From assembly GCA_900555705.1 (NCBI GenBank), contig USLV01000090.1, positions 1 to 6,022 of the forward strand: 6,022 nt of DNA, in the 5' to 3' direction. Source of the stretch: an uncultured Oscillospiraceae bacterium. Lineage in GTDB: Bacteria; Bacillota; Clostridia; Oscillospirales; Acutalibacteraceae. A model generated the notes under the pieces. The model saw only the letters and a list, made by a program, of their open reading frames with translations, searched no databases and was not told where the DNA came from. Below, in pieces: positions 1-4,471 of the stretch (positions are counted from its first letter, which is position 1; every line of letters begins with the position of its first letter). A program made the position numbers and the translations under genes.

Positions 1-49
1 ACGAGATGTAGAGAGGTCTCGTGGGCTCGGAGATGTGTATAAGAGACAG
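1..49 (+). other. Illumina Nextera P7 adapter contamination at the contig end
   Basis: This is synthetic sequence, not genome. Reading left to right: ACGAGAT (1-7) is the 3' end of the P7 flow-cell oligo. GTAGAGAG (8-15) occupies the i7 index position and matches the Nextera N707 index as written in the primer. GTCTCGTGGGCTCGG (16-30) is the read-2 adapter. AGATGTGTATAAGAGACAG (31-49) is the Tn5 mosaic end. The order and spacing are exactly those of a Nextera library molecule, so a read ran through a short insert into untrimmed adapter and the assembler kept it. Genomic sequence begins at base 50, and base 1 is therefore a contig end. Confidence 0.98.
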
Positions 50-50
50 G

Positions 51-446
51 CGTTATGCCGTTATAACTGTTCTGCTGGTGGCCGGTACACTTTATGCCCT
101 GCTTTGTTTCGGCGCTTCCCCGATTGTATCGGTGTTCAACAGCGAGCGTAACGAACTGCTGCAACAGCTCGCAGTCGACGGCATGCGGCTGTATTTTTCC
201 GGCATCGTGTTTGCTGGTCTGAACATCCTGCTTTCCACAGTATTCGCAGCTACCGAGCGGGGTGTCCCCGCTCACATTCTCTCTCTGCTGCGCGGCCTGT
301 TGCTGATCATCCCGTTTGCGCTGTTGCTCGCCGCTCTCTGGGGAATCACCGGGATCTGGCTGGCTTTTCCGGCTGCCGAGTTGCTGACCACTGTAGCCGC
401 TCTTCTGTTGTATGCGGCCTCGCGGAAACATCGAATGGAAGCATAA
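51..446 (+). CDS. MATE-family efflux transporter, C-terminal fragment (5' end lost at the contig edge)
   Basis: Integral membrane antiporter of the MATE family, which exports cationic drugs or metabolites in exchange for Na+ or H+. Only about 131 C-terminal residues remain, against roughly 440-460 in a full protein. Four hydrophobic segments are visible (approximate residues of the fragment: 4-26, 47-67, 81-101, 105-125), consistent with the last four of twelve helices. The stretch GMRLYFSGIVFAGLNILLST followed by an ATERG turn and a second hydrophobic block is the usual pattern of the second MATE half. The protein ends in a short basic tail (RKHRMEA) and a TAA stop. A GTG at 21 lies in adapter sequence and is not a real start; the residues MGSEMCIRDR it would encode are translated adapter. 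Family assignment is by pattern recognition. A related MOP-superfamily flippase is possible but less likely. The substrate cannot be told from this fragment. Confidence 0.8.
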   Translation, partial: RYAVITVLLVAGTLYALLCFGASPIVSVFNSERNELLQQLAVDGMRLYFSGIVFAGLNILLSTVFAATERGVPAHILSLLRGLLLIIPFALLLAALWGITGIWLAFPAAELLTTVAALLLYAASRKHRMEA

Positions 447-489
447 CATGTTTTACCATATGTATATTATGCATCTATAATACAAACAA

Positions 490-513
490 GGGCGCTGTCT
501 TGTGACAGCGCCC
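490..513 (-). terminator. Convergent intrinsic terminator between the MATE gene and the G5/3D gene
   Basis: GGGCGCTGTC (490-499), loop TTGT (500-503), GACAGCGCCC (504-513): a perfect 10-bp GC-rich stem with a tetraloop. On the minus strand the stem is followed by TTGTTTGTA, a T-rich tail, and it starts 17 nt past the stop of the 531-1577 gene. That makes it a good terminator for that gene. On the plus strand the tail is CCCATTTATATA, which is less T-rich, but the hairpin also lies 43 nt after the MATE stop and may serve both convergent genes. Confidence 0.85.
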
Positions 514-530
514 CCCATTTATATAGAGTA

Positions 531-1577
531 CTATTCCAAAATATAAACATTCATCGTCCTGCGGCCAAACTGGATACACTCTTCATAGGTATCCATATAG
601 AGATCCGCCACAATCCGTCCCGCTCTGGCCGCGCCGCCGGTATCCCCGGCAATCGCATATCCATAGACGTAAGAGCCGTCGGCAGAAACGATATAGAGCT
701 TTGTCCCATAGGGGATAACCGCCGGATCAACCGCTACCACACCGACCTGGGCTTTCACCCCGGTCGAGCAAACTGTGCCGCAGAGACCCCGATCGCTGGT
801 ATAGGCAGTGGCCTTGCCGGAGAGCACCGAGCGATAGTTTACCGGCTGACCCGCCTCATCCAGCTCAATATCAAAGGGGGCAGGCGACATCGCCGCACCG
901 ACAACCGTTCCCACCAGCTTCACCGCATCCACCGCCGGCGTGATCTCCTCGCTGACAAGCTCGCTGTCGACCAGCTCGCCATCTACATACCGATCCCGGT
1001 ACACACGGCGAACCTCACCGTTTTTGCCCTTTTGTTTCCAAACAACGCGGCCTTTGGCCAGCGTACTCGTATACTCCGTTTTGGTCTGATAGCTGAGCGC
1101 TTCCGTTTCCGAACGCTCCTGATAATCCACTCGCTCAACGCAAATGGTCAGTCCGTCGCTGATGAATTTCTCCGTTTCGACATTCGTGACATCATCCTCG
1201 CCGACCTCAACGCCGACCTTCTCGAGAACATCCCCGACCGTCCCGCCGGTCATCCGAACCGAACGGGTCGCGCCGTCAACCGTCACATGCACCGTCACCG
1301 CACGGTTAATCTCCAGCTCGCTGAGTGCCGTATTGGCACGCCGCACCTCGTCATCCGCCGCTATTTCCAGATCCGCCGCCTGCAACGCCGACTCCGTGTC
1401 ATTCGACAGGGTCATCACAACATGGCGGTCGTCGCCGTCGATAATGGTGACGGCATGCATATGAATGGAAACATAGGTAATCATCACGGCGCTCAGCACA
1501 GAGAGGACAGCCACAGCAAACAGCCGGCTGCGCAACATATGTGTCAGCGCCTTTCCCAATCGAGATAGGGTATCCAT
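531..1577 (-). CDS. Membrane-anchored G5 and 3D domain cell-wall protein (YabE-like)
   Basis: 348-residue surface protein expected to act on or bind peptidoglycan. Domains in order: a basic N-terminus followed by one hydrophobic segment (about 19-38) that is a signal anchor or uncleaved signal peptide; two DUF348 repeats (about 42-82 and 91-136, the second containing VTVDGATRSVRMTGGTVGDV); a G5 domain (about 148-222, including the GKNGEVRRVYRDRYVDGELV region); and a C-terminal 3D domain (254-348). The 3D domain has the GKATAYT opening, VAVDPAVIPYGTKLYI, AGDTGG and the closing FGRRTMNVYIL. The three aspartates that name the domain are D284, D312 and D325. This order matches YabE and other Rpf-related proteins of Firmicutes, in which 3D resembles the MltA-type lytic transglycosylase fold. 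The ATG at 1575-1577 is supported by AAAGGGAG (1583-1590) five nt upstream. The gene stands alone, divergent from pgk, with its own promoter. Enzyme activity is inferred from family, not shown. Confidence 0.92.
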   Translation of the reverse strand: MDTLSRLGKALTHMLRSRLFAVAVLSVLSAVMITYVSIHMHAVTIIDGDDRHVVMTLSNDTESALQAADLEIAADDEVRRANTALSELEINRAVTVHVTVDGATRSVRMTGGTVGDVLEKVGVEVGEDDVTNVETEKFISDGLTICVERVDYQERSETEALSYQTKTEYTSTLAKGRVVWKQKGKNGEVRRVYRDRYVDGELVDSELVSEEITPAVDAVKLVGTVVGAAMSPAPFDIELDEAGQPVNYRSVLSGKATAYTSDRGLCGTVCSTGVKAQVGVVAVDPAVIPYGTKLYIVSADGSYVYGYAIAGDTGGAARAGRIVADLYMDTYEECIQFGRRTMNVYILE

Positions 1578-1582
1578 CCAAT

Positions 1583-1590
1583 CTCCCTTT
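1583..1590 (-). promoter_or_regulatory. Ribosome binding site of the G5/3D gene
   Basis: On the minus strand AAAGGGAG is followed by ATTGG and then ATG. The purine run and 5-nt spacing fix the start at 1577 and argue against longer upstream readings, which would run back through the promoter. Confidence 0.8.
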
Positions 1591-1620
1591 CCTGTATAAA
1601 CAGTTCATTCCTTGATGGTT

Positions 1621-1671
1621 CCCGGTCACTGGGGGGTATTATACGGTCATCTGCGCCTAGTGTCAACCGGG
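1621..1671. repeat. Inverted repeat bracketing the G5/3D promoter, with internal CGGTCA direct repeats
   Basis: CCCGGTCACT (1621-1630) is mirrored by AGTGTCAACCGGG (1659-1671), that is AGTG, a 3-nt insert, then ACCGGG. The arms bracket the -35 to +1 interval. Within it CGGTCA occurs at 1623-1628 and 1644-1649, exactly 21 bp apart, about two helical turns, on either side of the -10. The placement suits a repressor operator, but no particular regulator can be named. Confidence 0.4.
1638..1666 (-). promoter_or_regulatory. Perfect-consensus SigA-type promoter for the G5/3D gene
   Basis: On the minus strand, TTGACA (plus positions 1661-1666), a 17-nt spacer (1644-1660) and TATAAT (1638-1643). Both hexamers match the vegetative consensus 6/6 at the optimal spacing. 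The expected start is near 1630, giving a leader of about 50-55 nt before the ATG. That leader is too short for a large riboswitch such as the c-di-AMP (ydaO) element known upstream of some yabE/rpf-type genes in other Gram-positives. Such a strong housekeeping promoter is striking for a cell-wall remodelling gene; see the flanking inverted repeats. Confidence 0.9.
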
Positions 1672-1736
1672 ATAAATCCGCTTTTTTTGGTTATACTAAA
1701 CAAACATCCCGTCGTTTTTCCGTTCTCCCCTCCTTT

Positions 1737-1764
1737 GGCCGTCGCTCTGTTTCCGGCCTTTTTT
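1737..1764 (+). terminator. Weak intrinsic-terminator-like hairpin on the plus strand
   Basis: GGCCG (1737-1741), a 12-nt loop, CGGCC (1754-1758) and then six T (1759-1764). The T-run is good, but the stem is only 5 bp and the loop long. No plus-strand gene precedes it, so it would act only on transcripts running antisense to the G5/3D gene or on readthrough. It may be a chance match. Confidence 0.25.
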
Positions 1765-1867
1765 CGTTCGCTTTACCATGGCTTTCAGTGGATATTTCTG
1801 GTCATTCCGTTCAAATATAGCCCTGGTTACGCATCTCTTTCTAGACAACTATTCTTCGGGCAATCCA

Positions 1868-1891
1868 ATTATTCCCAAATTTGGAAATAAT
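1868..1891. repeat. 24-bp near-perfect palindrome, operator-like
   Basis: ATTATTCCCAAA (1868-1879) and TTTGGAAATAAT (1880-1891) pair at 11 of 12 positions; the only mismatch is C1874 opposite A1885. The core CCAAATTTGG (1875-1884) is fully symmetric. With no loop, it looks more like a dimeric DNA-binding site than an RNA hairpin. It lies about 200 bp upstream of the G5/3D promoter and about 430 bp upstream of the pgk promoter, so the target is unclear. Confidence 0.45.
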
Positions 1892-2161
1892 ATTTCCGCC
1901 TAGCTAAAATTTTAAAAATTTTGTGCAACCGGACAAAAATGCCCTTCTCAAAGGGGCTGTTCACCCCCTTGAAACGCTGATTTTTGCTGTTTTGATCGCT
2001 TTTTTTAAAAAAGTGATGAATAATACAGGCGCAAAAATGCATATTTATTTGTTTTTTAAAAAATTTCCAGTTATTTTGTTTGAAAACCCCATGAATTTTT
2101 TTGGGAGATTTCCTTTGCCCCACCGTCGCATTTGTCTCCAAGGTCCGATTTTATTGGATAT

Positions 2162-2210
2162 TCGCAGACGGCTGCGAGGCTGTGTCCTCCGGGCAGCCGA
2201 AACCACCCGG
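2162..2210 (+). ncRNA. Candidate structured RNA: hairpin abutting an H-type pseudoknot
   Basis: Hairpin TCGCAG (2162-2167), loop ACGG, CTGCGA (2172-2177) is followed with no gap by GGCTG (2178-2182), which pairs with CAGCC (2194-2198). The loop of that second stem ends in CCGGG (2189-2193), which can pair with CCCGG (2206-2210). The result is an H-type pseudoknot with a 6-nt first loop, zero nt between the stems and a 7-nt A-rich last loop (GAAACCA). The block is 65% GC inside an AT-rich region. It matches no riboswitch class I recognise. The apparent pgk promoter lies downstream, so it may belong to a separate or longer transcript, and the complementary strand can form an equivalent fold. 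It could also be chance pairing in GC-rich sequence. Confidence 0.3.
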
Positions 2211-2237
2211 TATCGTATCGGAAAATATGCTTATATA

Positions 2238-2255
2238 ACCTATATAATAATAGGT
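2238..2255. repeat. Inverted repeat ACCTAT-N6-ATAGGT
   Basis: ACCTAT (2238-2243), spacer ATAATA, ATAGGT (2250-2255): perfect 6-bp arms with an 18-bp span, the size of a typical dimeric repressor site. It is centred about 70 bp upstream of the pgk -35. It also contains TATAAT (2243-2248) but without a good -35 at the right distance. Confidence 0.3.
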
Positions 2256-2313
2256 GCTCTTTTCGGGAAATCGCGGGCAAACTGACAAATTGCAGAAATC
2301 GGCGGAATTTTTC

Positions 2314-2342
2314 TTGCAAATTGGAAACAAATACTATACAAT
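2314..2342 (+). promoter_or_regulatory. Probable SigA-type promoter of the pgk-tpiA-gpmI operon
   Basis: TTGCAA (2314-2319), a 17-nt spacer and TACAAT (2337-2342): 4/6 and 5/6 matches to consensus at optimal spacing, with an AT-rich upstream flank. The expected start is near 2349, giving a leader of about 52 nt that is T-rich and shows no stable hairpin. The -35 overlaps an imperfect inverted repeat (TTGCAGAAA 2290-2298 against TTTCTTGCAA 2310-2319) and lies between CAAATTG direct repeats at 2286-2292 and 2317-2323, which could be a control site. Confidence 0.65.
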
Positions 2343-2385
2343 ATGGAATGGAAGTTTTTTGTCTTTATTTTAACAATACCGATAG

Positions 2386-2390
2386 AGAGG
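2386..2390 (+). promoter_or_regulatory. Ribosome binding site of pgk
   Basis: AGAGG (2386-2390), within a purine run AGAGAGGAAG (2384-2393), sits 10 nt before the ATG at 2401. The spacing is slightly long if AGAGG is the pairing core. No other in-frame start nearby is better supported. Confidence 0.7.
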
Positions 2391-2400
2391 AAGTCTTATC

Positions 2401-3612
2401 ATGAGCTATCTCAGCAAAAAGAACGTCGAAGATCTCCAGGTAAAGGGCCGTCGCGTGCTGGTTCGCTGCGATTTCAATGTACCGCTGAAAAACGGCGTGA
2501 TCACGGACGAGAACCGCATCGTTGCTGCGCTGCCCACCATCCAGTACCTGATTGACCAGGGTGCCAGAGTGATCCTCTGTTCCCATCTCGGCAAGCCGAA
2601 GGGCGAGCCGAAGCCGGAATATTCCCTTGCTCCGGTGGCGACGCGCCTTTCCGAGCGCCTGGGCAAGCCCGTCGTCTTCGCGGCGGACGACACCGTCGTT
2701 GGCGACAACGCGAAGAAGGCGGTTGCGGAGATGAAGGATGGCGACGTCGTTCTGCTCGAAAATACGCGCTATCGTGCGGAGGAAACCAAGAACGGCGAGG
2801 CCTTCTCGAAGGATCTGGCCTCCCTCTGCGATCTGTTTGTCAATGATGCGTTCGGGGCGGCTCACCGCGCCCACTGCTCGACCGTCGGTGTGGCTTCTTT
2901 TGTAGAGGCGTCCGCCAATGGTTATCTGATGGCAAAGGAGATTCAGTTCCTCGGTGCGGCGGTCGAAAATCCGGTTCGCCCGTTTGTCACCATTCTCGGC
3001 GGCGCCAAGGTGGCCGACAAGCTGAACGTCATCGAAAATCTGCTGAACAAGGCCGACACGCTGATCATCGGCGGCGGCATGGCCTATACCTTCCTTGCAG
3101 CGAAGGGTTACAACGTCGGCACCTCCCTCCTCGACGAGGAGAAAATCGACTACTGCCGCGAGATGCTCGCGCGCGCTGAGGAGAAGGGCGTCAAGCTGCT
3201 GCTGCCGGTCGACTGTGTCACGGCGGCGGAATTCCCGAATCCGATTGATGCCGAGATCGAGACGGTTGTTGTTGCGGCGGACGCCATTCCGTCCGATCGG
3301 ATGGGCCTCGACATCGGTCCGAAGACCGCTGAACTGTTTGCCGAAGAGGTGAAGAACGCGAAGACGGTTGTCTGGAACGGCCCGATGGGTGTTTTTGAGA
3401 ACCCGGTTCTCGCGAAGGGCACCATCGCGGTGGCGAAGGCACTGGCCGAGACCGACGCGACCACCATCATCGGCGGCGGCGATTCGGCGGCGGCGGTCAA
3501 TACGCTGGGCTACGGCGACAAGATGAGCCACATCTCGACCGGCGGCGGCGCCTCCCTCGAGTTCCTCGAGGGCAAAGAGCTCCCCGGCATTGCGGCGATG
3601 AGCGATAAATAA
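2401..3612 (+). CDS. pgk: Phosphoglycerate kinase
   Basis: Cytosolic glycolytic enzyme that transfers the acyl phosphate of 1,3-bisphosphoglycerate to ADP, giving 3-phosphoglycerate and ATP. The 403 residues are close to the usual bacterial length of about 390-400. Family landmarks in order: the signature RCDFNVPL (22-29, with D24 and N26 in the substrate site), SHLGKPKG (61-68), LLENTRYRAEE (118-128), the AHRAHCSTVG basic patch (154-163), the nucleotide-side GGAKVADK (200-207, with K203 at the ATP phosphates), WNGPMGVFE (325-333), GGGDSAAA (358-365) and TGGGASLEFLEGKELPG (380-396). All expected active-site residues are present. It is the first gene of a plus-strand operon with tpiA and gpmI, with its own promoter and ribosome binding site. 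Unlike many Firmicutes operons, no gapA or cggR precedes it. GC-rich, constrained codon use fits high expression. Confidence 0.98.
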   Translation: MSYLSKKNVEDLQVKGRRVLVRCDFNVPLKNGVITDENRIVAALPTIQYLIDQGARVILCSHLGKPKGEPKPEYSLAPVATRLSERLGKPVVFAADDTVVGDNAKKAVAEMKDGDVVLLENTRYRAEETKNGEAFSKDLASLCDLFVNDAFGAAHRAHCSTVGVASFVEASANGYLMAKEIQFLGAAVENPVRPFVTILGGAKVADKLNVIENLLNKADTLIIGGGMAYTFLAAKGYNVGTSLLDEEKIDYCREMLARAEEKGVKLLLPVDCVTAAEFPNPIDAEIETVVVAADAIPSDRMGLDIGPKTAELFAEEVKNAKTVVWNGPMGVFENPVLAKGTIAVAKALAETDATTIIGGGDSAAAVNTLGYGDKMSHISTGGGASLEFLEGKELPGIAAMSDK

Positions 3613-3625
3613 GATTGCCGATTTC

Positions 3626-3654
3626 ACAAATGCCGTTTCAAAAACGGCATTTGT
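3626..3654 (+). terminator. Intercistronic hairpin between pgk and tpiA, possible partial terminator or mRNA stabiliser
   Basis: ACAAATGCCGTTT (3626-3638), loop CAA, AAACGGCATTTGT (3642-3654): a perfect 13-bp stem with a 3-nt loop, starting 13 nt after the pgk stop and ending 35 nt before the tpiA ATG. No T-run follows (CATATATC), so full termination is unlikely. An attenuating terminator, an RNA processing site or a 3'-end stabiliser that raises pgk over tpiA are all plausible. The structure itself is certain; its role is inferred. Confidence 0.7.
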
Positions 3655-3672
3655 CATATATCTTCAAAAAAG

Positions 3673-3678
3673 AAAGGA
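3673..3678 (+). promoter_or_regulatory. Ribosome binding site that fixes the tpiA start
   Basis: AAAGGA (3673-3678) lies 11 nt before the ATG at 3690. It excludes the in-frame TTG at 3615, which would add 25 residues encoded by the intercistronic hairpin and the ribosome binding site itself. Confidence 0.8.
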
Positions 3679-3689
3679 CATTTGTTATC

Positions 3690-4442
3690 ATGCGGAAATA
3701 TGTGATTGCGGGCAACTGGAAAATGAATAAGACCCCGGCAGAGGCGACCGCTCTGATCGAAGAGCTGAAACCCCTCGTCTCGGACGCGTCCTGTGACGTG
3801 GTCGTCGGTGTACCGTTTGTGGATCTTCCGGCCGCGCTCGACGCGGTGAAGGGCAGCGCCATCGGTGTTGCGGCGCAGAACTGTCACTGGGAGAAGTCCG
3901 GCGCTTTCACCGGTGAGGTTTCGGCCGACATGCTCCGCGAGATGGGGGTCGGCTATGTCATTCTCGGCCACAGCGAGCGCCGCACCTATTTCGGCGACAC
4001 CGACGTGACGGTGCAGAAGCGTGTCCGCGCCGCGCTCGACGCCGGCCTGACCGTGATTCTCTGTGTCGGTGAATATCTCGAGCAGCGCGAGCAGGGCATC
4101 ACCGGCGAGGTCTGCGCGATGCAGACCAAGATCGCGTTGGGCGGTGTCTCGAAGGAGGAGCTGGCCCGTGTCATCATCGCCTATGAGCCGGTCTGGGCCA
4201 TCGGCACCGGCCGCACCGCGACCGCTGAGCAGGCCAACGAGGTCTGTGCCCTCATTCGTGCAACCGTTGCCGGTCTCTATGACGAGGCTGCTGCCGATGA
4301 ACTGGTAATCCAGTACGGCGGGTCGATGAACGCCGGAAATGCGGCCGAGCTGCTTGCACAGCCGGATGTCGACGGCGGCCTGATTGGCGGCGCTTCTCTG
4401 AAGGCGGCCGACTTCTCCACCATCGTGCACGCTGCACACTGA
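3690..4442 (+). CDS. tpiA: Triosephosphate isomerase
   Basis: Cytosolic (beta/alpha)8-barrel dimer that interconverts dihydroxyacetone phosphate and glyceraldehyde 3-phosphate. From the ATG at 3690 it has 250 residues, the standard length. Catalytic residues are all present: N9 and K11 in AGNWKMNK, electrophile H94 in ILGHSERR, and base E166 in AYEPVWAIGTG. The mobile lid loop 6 (PVWAIGTGRTAT, 167-178) and the phosphate-binding YGGSMNAGN and GLIGGASL segments are intact. The CVGE segment is followed by Tyr129, where most homologues have Thr or Ser; it is probably a tolerated variant. The gene is the second in the operon, 77 nt after pgk across a hairpin and 29 nt before gpmI. An extended reading from TTG 3615 is in frame but should be rejected: its extra residues precede the universally conserved N-terminus and come from hairpin sequence. 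Confidence 0.98.
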   Translation: MRKYVIAGNWKMNKTPAEATALIEELKPLVSDASCDVVVGVPFVDLPAALDAVKGSAIGVAAQNCHWEKSGAFTGEVSADMLREMGVGYVILGHSERRTYFGDTDVTVQKRVRAALDAGLTVILCVGEYLEQREQGITGEVCAMQTKIALGGVSKEELARVIIAYEPVWAIGTGRTATAEQANEVCALIRATVAGLYDEAAADELVIQYGGSMNAGNAAELLAQPDVDGGLIGGASLKAADFSTIVHAAH

Positions 4443-4456
4443 TCGTCCGCATCGAA

Positions 4457-4462
4457 AAGGAG
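4457..4462 (+). promoter_or_regulatory. Ribosome binding site of gpmI
   Basis: AAGGAG (4457-4462) is a near-ideal Shine-Dalgarno sequence 9 nt before the ATG at 4472. It is the strongest of the three sites in the operon. Confidence 0.85.
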
Positions 4463-4471
4463 CATAGCATT

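Larger units (their letters stand above)
1578..2400. other. 823-bp divergent intergenic region without a convincing gene
   Basis: Between the start of the G5/3D gene and the start of pgk no open frame has a credible ribosome binding site, recognisable domain or codon use like the neighbouring genes. By line counts, 1861-2100 is about 31% GC (18% in 2041-2100), against 70% in a sampled 60-base line of pgk. A block at 2161-2220 returns to 65%. The region holds both divergent promoters, two A/T-rich dyads (1868-1891 and 2238-2255), two T6A6 blocks (2001-2012 and 2052-2063), a terminator-like hairpin (1737-1764) and a GC-rich structured island (2162-2210). At more than 800 bp it is long for a bacterial promoter region and could hide a small RNA. 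Confidence 0.75.

Noticed and set aside
1032..1568. Plus-strand open frames inside the G5/3D gene
   Set aside because: They are antisense to a gene with clear domains, promoter and ribosome binding site. Their products are Arg- and Ser-rich and match no family I recognise.
1399..1629. Minus-strand frame of 76 codons overlapping the start of the G5/3D gene
   Set aside because: It begins around the predicted transcription start, runs through the leader in another frame, and its Cys/Arg-rich product looks like out-of-frame reading.
1612..1890. Plus-strand frame of 92 codons across the G5/3D promoter
   Set aside because: There is no ribosome binding site, it runs through the promoter and the terminator-like hairpin, and its composition just reflects T-rich DNA.
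2220..2248. Second promoter upstream of pgk using TATAAT at 2243-2248
   Set aside because: The -35 position 17 nt upstream reads GGAAAA, with no resemblance to TTGACA. The 2314-2342 promoter is better placed.
1869..2285. Overlapping opposite-strand frames (90 codons minus, 120 codons plus) in the AT-rich intergenic region
   Set aside because: They are Lys/Phe/Ile/Asn-rich from A/T tracts, start without Shine-Dalgarno sequences, show no domain, and the plus frame crosses the structured GC island.
1578..2400. tRNA, rRNA, CRISPR array, insertion sequence or c-di-AMP riboswitch in the long intergenic region
   Set aside because: I found no cloverleaf, no regularly spaced repeats, no transposase or terminal repeats, and the leader of the G5/3D gene is too short for a ydaO-type element.
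3615..3689. 25-residue N-terminal extension of TpiA from a TTG start
   Set aside because: The extension is encoded by the intercistronic hairpin and the ribosome binding site. The ATG at 3690 gives the standard 250-residue enzyme.
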